In this document: piece by piece, positions 9,201 to 18,145 of the stretch
How the letters are laid out: every line of letters starts with the position of its first letter
Position numbering within the stretch: the stretch's first letter is position 1
Assembly: GCF_022809315.2 (NCBI RefSeq)
Contig: NZ_JAKZJU020000001.1
Location: 744,001 to 808,000, forward strand
Origin: Mesosutterella faecium
Lineage (GTDB): Bacteria; Pseudomonadota; Gammaproteobacteria; Burkholderiales; Burkholderiaceae_F
DNA length: 64,000 nt
Direction: 5' to 3'
The notes under the pieces: generated by a model
Seen by the model: only the letters and a program-made list of their open reading frames with translations
Database searches by the model: none
Told to the model about the DNA's origin: nothing
Made by a program: the position numbers and the translations under genes

Positions 9201-9290
9201 TCAAACGCCCTCAACGACTCTTTCCGCCTGACAGCGAAAAAAGCCGAAGCTAAAACAAAAGCGGGCGCTGCGTATCATGCTGAAACTCAT
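9201..9290 (-). CDS. Phe-rich leader peptide for aroG copy 1
   Basis: A 29-codon ORF (ATG at 9290, TGA ending at 9201) encodes a peptide with six Phe residues, five of them clustered as FCFSFGFF at residues 11-18. It is followed 28 bases later by an intrinsic terminator and then by aroG. This is the architecture of ribosome-mediated attenuation: scarcity of charged Phe-tRNA would stall the ribosome in the Phe cluster and favour read-through. The Shine-Dalgarno is not obvious; an alternative in-frame ATG is at 9278. The assignment rests on composition and position, not on a known homologue. Confidence 0.8.
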   Translation of the reverse strand: MSFSMIRSARFCFSFGFFRCQAERVVEGV

Positions 9291-9384
9291 TAAAGAAAGA
9301 GGTTCGACATCCGCGTGGGATGACGCAATCTATGGGGAGTAATGTACTCCATGACACCGTTCCGGTCAATACGCCCGTTCTGCC

Positions 9385-11188
9385 TGTTAGAGCAACGCGA
9401 TAATGTCACGGAAAACTACGGGACTATGTCATGGTCCGGCAACGCGACTCTGTCATAAGCCGGCAATCTGCATGACAGCCCCCGGCAAAGCGATTTTGTC
9501 ACACAATCACTTCAGAGAGCCTGTTTTTTAGGAGTCGCACATGAAAAACTCGCTTCCTGAAAGAGCCCCGAAGTCCCAGACCGGCACAGAGGAGATTTTC
9601 GAACAGGTCGCCTACGGCCTGCTCTCGGTGCCGGAGGCAGCCAAAGCGATGAAGCTGAGCATTCGCCAGTTCTATCGCAGGCTGGCCGCCTGGAAAAGGG
9701 GCGAAGCCGCAGATCCGCCCCATGGCAACAAAGGGCGGCCCCCGAGCAACCGCCTGCCAGACGATATTCGTTTAAAAATCATAGAACTGGCAGTTACAAA
9801 ATATCAGGATTTCCCTCCGACGCTCCTGACTCAGTACCTTGTGAAAAACGAAGGGATCAAAGTGTCGAAGGAAACTGTTCGAAAGATTCTGAGAGAACTC
9901 AGCCCTCAGGCCTCAGAGCAGGGGCTCAGAAGAGCCGGTCATTTTCTGAGGCGCAGAAGGTCAAGGTTCGGCGAGCTGGTTCAGATCGACGGCAGCCCGC
10001 ACAGATGGTTCGGCCCCGGTCAGAAAGAGTGCTCATTAATCGCGTTCATTGACGATGCGACCGGCAGAATCGCCGCTGCCGGGTTCTTTCCCTCGGAGAC
10101 CGCGGCGGGCTATATGACCGTGCTGCTCCAATACATCAGGGCGCACGGAATCCCCCTTGCGCTATACAGCGATCGGCACGGCACTTTCCGCGCGTTGGCT
10201 CAGGGCCGGTCCAAAAATGTAGAGGGCACACAGTTTCAGAGAGTCTGCGACAAGCTTCAGATCGAGCAGATATTCGCTCAGAGCCCGCAGGCAAAAGGCC
10301 GGATAGAACGCCTGTTCAAGACGCTGCAGGGGCGCTGGCCGCATGAGTTCAGGGTCATGGGAATCGAAGACATGGCCACCGCCAATCAGCGCATGGACGA
10401 ACTGATCAGGGATTTCAATCAGCGGTTTGGAATCGACCCAAGAGAACCCCTGAGCGCAAACTGTGCGGTGGCTGAAGAAAGTATGCCCGAGATTGAACGC
10501 ATATGCGCCTGGTGGCACGAACGCGTTCTGAGCAAATCTCTGAGCGTCTCCTTCGGGGGGTCGATCCTGCAGCTCAAGAATGCGAGCGCTCGGAAGTTTG
10601 AGCTGATGGGCAAGAAAGTCAGCGTCATCGAGTACCCGGATGGCCGTGCGCCGGAAATGGTCTACCGGGATGCACGGGGCAAAGAACATCTGCTCTGCTT
10701 TGAAGCCCGGAAAAGAAAAACGCTCGAGCGCACGGAATACCTTGAGTCATCGAAGACCATAGACGCATGCCTGGATCGAATCATTGAGAAGGAAGATTTG
10801 CGACCCAACGGCTTCGTCATGAAGCTGGAATGCGAAATGGCTGAAGCGAAGCAACGGCAGGCCCAGAGAAAAGAGCGTGACCAAAAGGCCCGTGAACTCG
10901 AAGAAAAGCTGAAGCAGCGGAAAAACAGATCTGGCAAATAATGAAATCAACACAGGCTCTCAGAAGATCTTTTTTCCCAACCTGCCCACAGCCCGCACGG
11001 GCTTCAGCCCATTTGAGGCGAGCGCCCGACAGAGCGTGGGCAGGGTGTTCTCCATGAAGACGATAAAGGGCCCCAGGGGGCTCTCAATTTCTGTCTTTGG
11101 CGGAGAATTTTTGGTGTCATAATCGCTTTGCTAGGGTGTGACATAGTCCCGTTGTGCTGGCATGTGACATTTTCCCTTTGCTCTAACA
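9385..11188 (+). mobile_element. IS1202/ISNCY-type insertion sequence, array copy 1
   Basis: The element is 1804 bp with perfect 11-bp terminal inverted repeats TGTTAGAGCAA / TTGCTCTAACA. It holds one transposase gene, a 156-bp left end and a ~245-bp right end. Both ends carry several copies of an 18-bp motif resembling GCAACGCGATAATGTCAC (left: 9392, 9415, 9439, 9485, with a degenerate copy near 9463; right, opposite strand: 11164-11181, 11138-11155, 11114-11131). These are likely transposase-binding sites. The 17-bp target duplications are long, which fits the IS1202 group as I recall it (the ISTde1 subgroup makes 15-18 bp). Confidence 0.93.
9541..10941 (+). CDS. IS1202/ISNCY-family DDE transposase, copy 1
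   Basis: This 466-aa transposase has an N-terminal helix-turn-helix near residues 25-51 (LLSVPEAAKAMKLSIRQFYRRLAAWK region), a second DNA-binding helix region to about residue 120, and an RNase-H-fold integrase core. The catalytic triad reads as D150 (VQIDGSPHRWF), D211 (LYSDRHGTFR) and E256 (KGRIERLFKTLQ). The C-terminus is a Lys/Glu/Gln-rich coiled-coil-like tail. An AGGAG precedes the ATG by about 7 bases. The QIDGSPHxWF and SDRHGTFR signatures are characteristic of the ISNCY/IS1202 group. It appears intact and potentially active. Confidence 0.95.
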   Translation: MKNSLPERAPKSQTGTEEIFEQVAYGLLSVPEAAKAMKLSIRQFYRRLAAWKRGEAADPPHGNKGRPPSNRLPDDIRLKIIELAVTKYQDFPPTLLTQYLVKNEGIKVSKETVRKILRELSPQASEQGLRRAGHFLRRRRSRFGELVQIDGSPHRWFGPGQKECSLIAFIDDATGRIAAAGFFPSETAAGYMTVLLQYIRAHGIPLALYSDRHGTFRALAQGRSKNVEGTQFQRVCDKLQIEQIFAQSPQAKGRIERLFKTLQGRWPHEFRVMGIEDMATANQRMDELIRDFNQRFGIDPREPLSANCAVAEESMPEIERICAWWHERVLSKSLSVSFGGSILQLKNASARKFELMGKKVSVIEYPDGRAPEMVYRDARGKEHLLCFEARKRKTLERTEYLESSKTIDACLDRIIEKEDLRPNGFVMKLECEMAEAKQRQAQRKERDQKARELEEKLKQRKNRSGK

Positions 11189-11205
11189 AATACGCCCGTT
11201 CTGCC

Positions 11206-13009
11206 TGTTAGAGCAACGCGATAATGTCACGGAAAACTACGGGACTATGTCATGGTCCGGCAACGCGACTCTGTCATAAGCCGGCAATCTGCATGACAGC
11301 CCCCGGCAAAGCGATTTTGTCACACAATCACTTCAGAGAGCCTGTTTTTTAGGAGTCGCACATGAAAAACTCGCTTCCTGAAAGAGCCCCGAAGTCCCAG
11401 ACCGGCACAGAGGAGATTTTCGAACAGGTCGCCTACGGCCTGCTCTCGGTGCCGGAGGCAGCCAAAGCGATGAAGCTGAGCATTCGCCAGTTCTATCGCA
11501 GGCTGGCCGCCTGGAAAAGGGGCGAAGCCGCAGATCCGCCCCATGGCAACAAAGGGCGGCCCCCGAGCAACCGCCTGCCAGACGATATTCGTTTAAAAAT
11601 CATAGAACTGGCAGTTACAAAATATCAGGATTTCCCTCCGACGCTCCTGACTCAGTACCTTGTGAAAAACGAAGGGATCAAAGTGTCGAAGGAAACTGTT
11701 CGAAAGATTCTGAGAGAACTCAGCCCTCAGGCCTCAGAGCAGGGGCTCAGAAGAGCCGGTCATTTTCTGAGGCGCAGAAGGTCAAGGTTCGGCGAGCTGG
11801 TTCAGATCGACGGCAGCCCGCACAGATGGTTCGGCCCCGGTCAGAAAGAGTGCTCATTAATCGCGTTCATTGACGATGCGACCGGCAGAATCGCCGCTGC
11901 CGGGTTCTTTCCCTCGGAGACCGCGGCGGGCTATATGACCGTGCTGCTCCAATACATCAGGGCGCACGGAATCCCCCTTGCGCTATACAGCGATCGGCAC
12001 GGCACTTTCCGCGCGTTGGCTCAGGGCCGGTCCAAAAATGTAGAGGGCACACAGTTTCAGAGAGTCTGCGACAAGCTTCAGATCGAGCAGATATTCGCTC
12101 AGAGCCCGCAGGCAAAAGGCCGGATAGAACGCCTGTTCAAGACGCTGCAGGGGCGCTGGCCGCATGAGTTCAGGGTCATGGGAATCGAAGACATGGCCAC
12201 CGCCAATCAGCGCATGGACGAACTGATCAGGGATTTCAATCAGCGGTTTGGAATCGACCCAAGAGAACCCCTGAGCGCAAACTGTGCGGTGGCTGAAGAA
12301 AGTATGCCCGAGATTGAACGCATATGCGCCTGGTGGCACGAACGCGTTCTGAGCAAATCTCTGAGCGTCTCCTTCGGGGGGTCGATCCTGCAGCTCAAGA
12401 ATGCGAGCGCTCGGAAGTTTGAGCTGATGGGCAAGAAAGTCAGCGTCATCGAGTACCCGGATGGCCGTGCGCCGGAAATGGTCTACCGGGATGCACGGGG
12501 CAAAGAACATCTGCTCTGCTTTGAAGCCCGGAAAAGAAAAACGCTCGAGCGCACGGAATACCTTGAGTCATCGAAGACCATAGACGCATGCCTGGATCGA
12601 ATCATTGAGAAGGAAGATTTGCGACCCAACGGCTTCGTCATGAAGCTGGAATGCGAAATGGCTGAAGCGAAGCAACGGCAGGCCCAGAGAAAAGAGCGTG
12701 ACCAAAAGGCCCGTGAACTCGAAGAAAAGCTGAAGCAGCGGAAAAACAGATCTGGCAAATAATGAAATCAACACAGGCTCTCAGAAGATCTTTTTTCCCA
12801 ACCTGCCCACAGCCCGCACGGGCTTCAGCCCATTTGAGGCGAGCGCCCGACAGAGCGTGGGCAGGGTGTTCTCCATGAAGACGATAAAGGGCCCCAGGGG
12901 GCTCTCAATTTCTGTCTTTGGCGGAGAATTTTTGGTGTCATAATCGCTTTGCTAGGGTGTGACATAGTCCCGTTGTGCTGGCATGTGACATTTTCCCTTT
13001 GCTCTAACA
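11206..13009 (+). mobile_element. IS1202/ISNCY-type insertion sequence, array copy 2
   Basis: Second tandem copy, same length, ends and internal layout as copy 1, with the 17-bp spacer on each side. Confidence 0.93.
11362..12762 (+). CDS. IS1202/ISNCY-family DDE transposase, copy 2
   Basis: Identical 466-aa protein to copy 1 (D150, D211, E256 intact), with the same AGGAG ribosome-binding site. Confidence 0.95.
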   Translation: MKNSLPERAPKSQTGTEEIFEQVAYGLLSVPEAAKAMKLSIRQFYRRLAAWKRGEAADPPHGNKGRPPSNRLPDDIRLKIIELAVTKYQDFPPTLLTQYLVKNEGIKVSKETVRKILRELSPQASEQGLRRAGHFLRRRRSRFGELVQIDGSPHRWFGPGQKECSLIAFIDDATGRIAAAGFFPSETAAGYMTVLLQYIRAHGIPLALYSDRHGTFRALAQGRSKNVEGTQFQRVCDKLQIEQIFAQSPQAKGRIERLFKTLQGRWPHEFRVMGIEDMATANQRMDELIRDFNQRFGIDPREPLSANCAVAEESMPEIERICAWWHERVLSKSLSVSFGGSILQLKNASARKFELMGKKVSVIEYPDGRAPEMVYRDARGKEHLLCFEARKRKTLERTEYLESSKTIDACLDRIIEKEDLRPNGFVMKLECEMAEAKQRQAQRKERDQKARELEEKLKQRKNRSGK

Positions 13010-13026
13010 AATACGCCCGTTCTGCC

Positions 13027-14830
13027 TGTTAGAGCAACGCGATAATGTCACGGAAAACTACGGGACTATGTCATGGTCCGGCAACGCGACTCTGTCATAA
13101 GCCGGCAATCTGCATGACAGCCCCCGGCAAAGCGATTTTGTCACACAATCACTTCAGAGAGCCTGTTTTTTAGGAGTCGCACATGAAAAACTCGCTTCCT
13201 GAAAGAGCCCCGAAGTCCCAGACCGGCACAGAGGAGATTTTCGAACAGGTCGCCTACGGCCTGCTCTCGGTGCCGGAGGCAGCCAAAGCGATGAAGCTGA
13301 GCATTCGCCAGTTCTATCGCAGGCTGGCCGCCTGGAAAAGGGGCGAAGCCGCAGATCCGCCCCATGGCAACAAAGGGCGGCCCCCGAGCAACCGCCTGCC
13401 AGACGATATTCGTTTAAAAATCATAGAACTGGCAGTTACAAAATATCAGGATTTCCCTCCGACGCTCCTGACTCAGTACCTTGTGAAAAACGAAGGGATC
13501 AAAGTGTCGAAGGAAACTGTTCGAAAGATTCTGAGAGAACTCAGCCCTCAGGCCTCAGAGCAGGGGCTCAGAAGAGCCGGTCATTTTCTGAGGCGCAGAA
13601 GGTCAAGGTTCGGCGAGCTGGTTCAGATCGACGGCAGCCCGCACAGATGGTTCGGCCCCGGTCAGAAAGAGTGCTCATTAATCGCGTTCATTGACGATGC
13701 GACCGGCAGAATCGCCGCTGCCGGGTTCTTTCCCTCGGAGACCGCGGCGGGCTATATGACCGTGCTGCTCCAATACATCAGGGCGCACGGAATCCCCCTT
13801 GCGCTATACAGCGATCGGCACGGCACTTTCCGCGCGTTGGCTCAGGGCCGGTCCAAAAATGTAGAGGGCACACAGTTTCAGAGAGTCTGCGACAAGCTTC
13901 AGATCGAGCAGATATTCGCTCAGAGCCCGCAGGCAAAAGGCCGGATAGAACGCCTGTTCAAGACGCTGCAGGGGCGCTGGCCGCATGAGTTCAGGGTCAT
14001 GGGAATCGAAGACATGGCCACCGCCAATCAGCGCATGGACGAACTGATCAGGGATTTCAATCAGCGGTTTGGAATCGACCCAAGAGAACCCCTGAGCGCA
14101 AACTGTGCGGTGGCTGAAGAAAGTATGCCCGAGATTGAACGCATATGCGCCTGGTGGCACGAACGCGTTCTGAGCAAATCTCTGAGCGTCTCCTTCGGGG
14201 GGTCGATCCTGCAGCTCAAGAATGCGAGCGCTCGGAAGTTTGAGCTGATGGGCAAGAAAGTCAGCGTCATCGAGTACCCGGATGGCCGTGCGCCGGAAAT
14301 GGTCTACCGGGATGCACGGGGCAAAGAACATCTGCTCTGCTTTGAAGCCCGGAAAAGAAAAACGCTCGAGCGCACGGAATACCTTGAGTCATCGAAGACC
14401 ATAGACGCATGCCTGGATCGAATCATTGAGAAGGAAGATTTGCGACCCAACGGCTTCGTCATGAAGCTGGAATGCGAAATGGCTGAAGCGAAGCAACGGC
14501 AGGCCCAGAGAAAAGAGCGTGACCAAAAGGCCCGTGAACTCGAAGAAAAGCTGAAGCAGCGGAAAAACAGATCTGGCAAATAATGAAATCAACACAGGCT
14601 CTCAGAAGATCTTTTTTCCCAACCTGCCCACAGCCCGCACGGGCTTCAGCCCATTTGAGGCGAGCGCCCGACAGAGCGTGGGCAGGGTGTTCTCCATGAA
14701 GACGATAAAGGGCCCCAGGGGGCTCTCAATTTCTGTCTTTGGCGGAGAATTTTTGGTGTCATAATCGCTTTGCTAGGGTGTGACATAGTCCCGTTGTGCT
14801 GGCATGTGACATTTTCCCTTTGCTCTAACA
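13027..14830 (+). mobile_element. IS1202/ISNCY-type insertion sequence, array copy 3
   Basis: Third tandem copy, with the same terminal repeats and 17-bp spacers. Confidence 0.93.
13183..14583 (+). CDS. IS1202/ISNCY-family DDE transposase, copy 3
   Basis: Identical 466-aa protein to copy 1, with no substitutions in the translation. Confidence 0.95.
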   Translation: MKNSLPERAPKSQTGTEEIFEQVAYGLLSVPEAAKAMKLSIRQFYRRLAAWKRGEAADPPHGNKGRPPSNRLPDDIRLKIIELAVTKYQDFPPTLLTQYLVKNEGIKVSKETVRKILRELSPQASEQGLRRAGHFLRRRRSRFGELVQIDGSPHRWFGPGQKECSLIAFIDDATGRIAAAGFFPSETAAGYMTVLLQYIRAHGIPLALYSDRHGTFRALAQGRSKNVEGTQFQRVCDKLQIEQIFAQSPQAKGRIERLFKTLQGRWPHEFRVMGIEDMATANQRMDELIRDFNQRFGIDPREPLSANCAVAEESMPEIERICAWWHERVLSKSLSVSFGGSILQLKNASARKFELMGKKVSVIEYPDGRAPEMVYRDARGKEHLLCFEARKRKTLERTEYLESSKTIDACLDRIIEKEDLRPNGFVMKLECEMAEAKQRQAQRKERDQKARELEEKLKQRKNRSGK

Positions 14831-14847
14831 AATACGCCCGTTCTGCC

Positions 14848-16651
14848 TGTTAGAGCAACGCGATAATGTCACGGAAAACTACGGGACTATGTCATGGTCC
14901 GGCAACGCGACTCTGTCATAAGCCGGCAATCTGCATGACAGCCCCCGGCAAAGCGATTTTGTCACACAATCACTTCAGAGAGCCTGTTTTTTAGGAGTCG
15001 CACATGAAAAACTCGCTTCCTGAAAGAGCCCCGAAGTCCCAGACCGGCACAGAGGAGATTTTCGAACAGGTCGCCTACGGCCTGCTCTCGGTGCCGGAGG
15101 CAGCCAAAGCGATGAAGCTGAGCATTCGCCAGTTCTATCGCAGGCTGGCCGCCTGGAAAAGGGGCGAAGCCGCAGATCCGCCCCATGGCAACAAAGGGCG
15201 GCCCCCGAGCAACCGCCTGCCAGACGATATTCGTTTAAAAATCATAGAACTGGCAGTTACAAAATATCAGGATTTCCCTCCGACGCTCCTGACTCAGTAC
15301 CTTGTGAAAAACGAAGGGATCAAAGTGTCGAAGGAAACTGTTCGAAAGATTCTGAGAGAACTCAGCCCTCAGGCCTCAGAGCAGGGGCTCAGAAGAGCCG
15401 GTCATTTTCTGAGGCGCAGAAGGTCAAGGTTCGGCGAGCTGGTTCAGATCGACGGCAGCCCGCACAGATGGTTCGGCCCCGGTCAGAAAGAGTGCTCATT
15501 AATCGCGTTCATTGACGATGCGACCGGCAGAATCGCCGCTGCCGGGTTCTTTCCCTCGGAGACCGCGGCGGGCTATATGACCGTGCTGCTCCAATACATC
15601 AGGGCGCACGGAATCCCCCTTGCGCTATACAGCGATCGGCACGGCACTTTCCGCGCGTTGGCTCAGGGCCGGTCCAAAAATGTAGAGGGCACACAGTTTC
15701 AGAGAGTCTGCGACAAGCTTCAGATCGAGCAGATATTCGCTCAGAGCCCGCAGGCAAAAGGCCGGATAGAACGCCTGTTCAAGACGCTGCAGGGGCGCTG
15801 GCCGCATGAGTTCAGGGTCATGGGAATCGAAGACATGGCCACCGCCAATCAGCGCATGGACGAACTGATCAGGGATTTCAATCAGCGGTTTGGAATCGAC
15901 CCAAGAGAACCCCTGAGCGCAAACTGTGCGGTGGCTGAAGAAAGTATGCCCGAGATTGAACGCATATGCGCCTGGTGGCACGAACGCGTTCTGAGCAAAT
16001 CTCTGAGCGTCTCCTTCGGGGGGTCGATCCTGCAGCTCAAGAATGCGAGCGCTCGGAAGTTTGAGCTGATGGGCAAGAAAGTCAGCGTCATCGAGTACCC
16101 GGATGGCCGTGCGCCGGAAATGGTCTACCGGGATGCACGGGGCAAAGAACATCTGCTCTGCTTTGAAGCCCGGAAAAGAAAAACGCTCGAGCGCACGGAA
16201 TACCTTGAGTCATCGAAGACCATAGACGCATGCCTGGATCGAATCATTGAGAAGGAAGATTTGCGACCCAACGGCTTCGTCATGAAGCTGGAATGCGAAA
16301 TGGCTGAAGCGAAGCAACGGCAGGCCCAGAGAAAAGAGCGTGACCAAAAGGCCCGTGAACTCGAAGAAAAGCTGAAGCAGCGGAAAAACAGATCTGGCAA
16401 ATAATGAAATCAACACAGGCTCTCAGAAGATCTTTTTTCCCAACCTGCCCACAGCCCGCACGGGCTTCAGCCCATTTGAGGCGAGCGCCCGACAGAGCGT
16501 GGGCAGGGTGTTCTCCATGAAGACGATAAAGGGCCCCAGGGGGCTCTCAATTTCTGTCTTTGGCGGAGAATTTTTGGTGTCATAATCGCTTTGCTAGGGT
16601 GTGACATAGTCCCGTTGTGCTGGCATGTGACATTTTCCCTTTGCTCTAACA
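14848..16651 (+). mobile_element. IS1202/ISNCY-type insertion sequence, array copy 4
   Basis: Last tandem copy. It is followed by the terminal 17-bp duplication and then by a 16-bp match to the IS left tip (16671-16686). Confidence 0.93.
15004..16404 (+). CDS. IS1202/ISNCY-family DDE transposase, copy 4
   Basis: Identical 466-aa protein to copy 1, with an intact catalytic triad. Confidence 0.95.
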   Translation: MKNSLPERAPKSQTGTEEIFEQVAYGLLSVPEAAKAMKLSIRQFYRRLAAWKRGEAADPPHGNKGRPPSNRLPDDIRLKIIELAVTKYQDFPPTLLTQYLVKNEGIKVSKETVRKILRELSPQASEQGLRRAGHFLRRRRSRFGELVQIDGSPHRWFGPGQKECSLIAFIDDATGRIAAAGFFPSETAAGYMTVLLQYIRAHGIPLALYSDRHGTFRALAQGRSKNVEGTQFQRVCDKLQIEQIFAQSPQAKGRIERLFKTLQGRWPHEFRVMGIEDMATANQRMDELIRDFNQRFGIDPREPLSANCAVAEESMPEIERICAWWHERVLSKSLSVSFGGSILQLKNASARKFELMGKKVSVIEYPDGRAPEMVYRDARGKEHLLCFEARKRKTLERTEYLESSKTIDACLDRIIEKEDLRPNGFVMKLECEMAEAKQRQAQRKERDQKARELEEKLKQRKNRSGK

Positions 16652-16668
16652 AATACGCCCGTTCTGCC

Positions 16669-16957
16669 GCGTTAGAGCAACGCGATGGTGCTGCCCGGAA
16701 GCCGGTGCGAATGAAATGGGCCGCAGGATGAGCTCATTTCCCCGACAAGAACTGCGCGGCATTGCGGAAATATCTTTTCCAGTCAATGCATGGCAGGCTG
16801 CTTCGCCTGCCGCCCTCGCGGAGGCGGGGGAAGGCTGCAGCGGAAACGGGATCAGACAGAATCGCTGAGCATTCCGCCGGCAGTCTGGCTCTGCCCCGGG
16901 AGGTTCCCCGGCGTCTCATCAGGGGGCGGTTCTGCGGCTTCAGAGGCGCGGATGAAC
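16669..16957. other. Array right boundary and non-coding gap before aroG copy 2
   Basis: The gap starts with GC and then GTTAGAGCAACGCGAT (16671-16686), identical to positions 2-17 of the IS left end, after which similarity stops. GCGTT/AACGC within it also forms a small inverted repeat. Further on there is a hairpin GGCAGGC/GCCTGCC near 16791-16810, possibly a terminator for aroG copy 2. No gene is supported here. Confidence 0.6.
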
Positions 16958-18046
16958 TCACTGGTTGCGGGCGCGGCGGTCGCGCACGGCGCGGGCGAGC
17001 CGCTCAAGCAGCACCTCGGTGTCGTCCCAGCCGAGGCAGGCGTCGGTGACGGACTGCCCGTAGACCAGCGGCTGCCCGGGCACGATGTCCTGGCGGCCCT
17101 CCACGAGGTTGCTTTCAATCATGACGCCCATGATGCTGCGGCTCCCGTCGGCCACCTGGCCCGCGATATCCTCCACCACGGGGATCTGGTTGCGGCAGAT
17201 CTTGCGGCTGTTCGCGTGGCTCGCATCGATCATGAGGTAGGGGTCGTGACCGGCCTTGGAGAGCGCTTCGGAGGCCGCCTTCACGCTGGCGGCGTCGTAG
17301 TTGGGAGCGCGGCTGCCGCCCCTGAGGATGAGGTGGCAGTCCTCGTTGCCGGTCGTCGACACGATGGCCGAGATGCCGCCCTTGGTGACGCCGAGGAAGC
17401 TGTGCGGGTGGTTGGCCGCCCCGATCGCATCGACGGCGATCTTGGTGTTGCCGTCGGTGCCGTTCTTGAAGCCGATCGGGCAGGAAAGGCCCGAGGCTAG
17501 CTCGCGGTGGACCTGGCTCTCGGTGGTCCTCGCCCCGATGGCGCCCCAGGAGACGAAGTCAGTGATGTACTGGGGGCTGATCATGTCGAGGAACTCCACG
17601 CCGATCGGCAGTCCCATCTCCGTGATGTCGAGGATCAGGCTGCGGGCGACGCGCAGGCCGTGGTTGATGCGGTAGGAGCCGTCGAGGTCGGGGTCGTTGA
17701 TGAGGCCCTTCCAGCCCACCGTGGTGCGGGGCTTCTCGAAGTACACCCGCATGATGATTTCCAGGTCGTTCGCGAGGGCCCGCCGCACTTCGACAAGCCG
17801 CTTCGCGTACTCGCGGGCGGCCTTCGGGTCGTGGATCGAGCAGGGGCCGACGATCACGAGCAGGCGGTCGGACTCGCCGTGGATGATCCGGTGGGCGGCT
17901 TCGCGGGCCTGGTGGACGGTGGAGGAAGCGGCGTCTGTGCAGGGGAATTCGTGGATGAGGTGCGCGGGAGGCGTGAGCTCGCGGATTTCCCTGATCCGGA
18001 GGTCGTCGGTCATGAAACGGTCAATGTGGTCAGTTTCCTGAATCAT
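16958..18046 (-). CDS. aroG: 3-deoxy-7-phosphoheptulonate synthase, AroG type (copy 2, Tyr-leader copy)
   Basis: This is the second class I DAHP synthase (362 aa), with the same catalytic motifs as copy 1 (GPCSIHDP, KPRTTVGWKGLINDP, GFKNGTDG). The N-terminus differs (MIQETDHIDRFMTDD) and about a dozen substitutions fall in the first 55 residues, against about nine over the remaining ~305. It too keeps the AroG-like DDLRIREIREL and the Ser of GLSCPIGFK, so by sequence it is a Phe-type enzyme. Its leader is Tyr-rich. Without the IS array the two copies would be direct tandem neighbours, copy 2 upstream of copy 1. The context TCTAGGAAAACAAAATG at the start is shared with copy 1. Confidence 0.97.
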   Translation of the reverse strand: MIQETDHIDRFMTDDLRIREIRELTPPAHLIHEFPCTDAASSTVHQAREAAHRIIHGESDRLLVIVGPCSIHDPKAAREYAKRLVEVRRALANDLEIIMRVYFEKPRTTVGWKGLINDPDLDGSYRINHGLRVARSLILDITEMGLPIGVEFLDMISPQYITDFVSWGAIGARTTESQVHRELASGLSCPIGFKNGTDGNTKIAVDAIGAANHPHSFLGVTKGGISAIVSTTGNEDCHLILRGGSRAPNYDAASVKAASEALSKAGHDPYLMIDASHANSRKICRNQIPVVEDIAGQVADGSRSIMGVMIESNLVEGRQDIVPGQPLVYGQSVTDACLGWDDTEVLLERLARAVRDRRARNQ

Positions 18047-18083
18047 TTTGTTTTCCTAGAGAGGGGGCCGGGCCGCCGGGCAA

Positions 18084-18116
18084 TAAAAAACCGCCGGGCT
18101 GACTCCGCCGGGCGGT
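18084..18116 (-). terminator. Attenuator terminator in the leader of aroG copy 2
   Basis: On the minus strand ACCGCC pairs with GGCGGT, with a GC-rich interior, followed directly by T6ATT. It lies between the Tyr-rich leader stop (18146) and the aroG start (18046), mirroring the arrangement at copy 1. Confidence 0.8.
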
Positions 18117-18145
18117 GAGTGGACTGCGCTGAAACTCCTGCTGCT

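Larger units (their letters stand above)
9368..16668. repeat. Tandem array: four IS copies with 17-bp spacers, unit 1821 bp
   Basis: Four 1804-bp IS copies lie head to tail (9385-11188, 11206-13009, 13027-14830, 14848-16651). The same 17-bp sequence AATACGCCCGTTCTGCC flanks the array at both ends (9368-9384 and 16652-16668) and lies between every pair of copies (11189-11205, 13010-13026, 14831-14847). The encoded transposases are identical. The 17-bp element is therefore a target duplication repeated once per insertion. Confidence 0.97.

Noticed and set aside
9385..16651. Repeated units considered as a CRISPR or satellite array
   Set aside because: Units are 1821 bp and each encodes a complete transposase with terminal inverted repeats.
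16734..16961. Small minus-strand frame in the gap before aroG copy 2
   Set aside because: Overlaps the aroG 3' end, Arg/Ser/Pro-rich, no ribosome-binding site.
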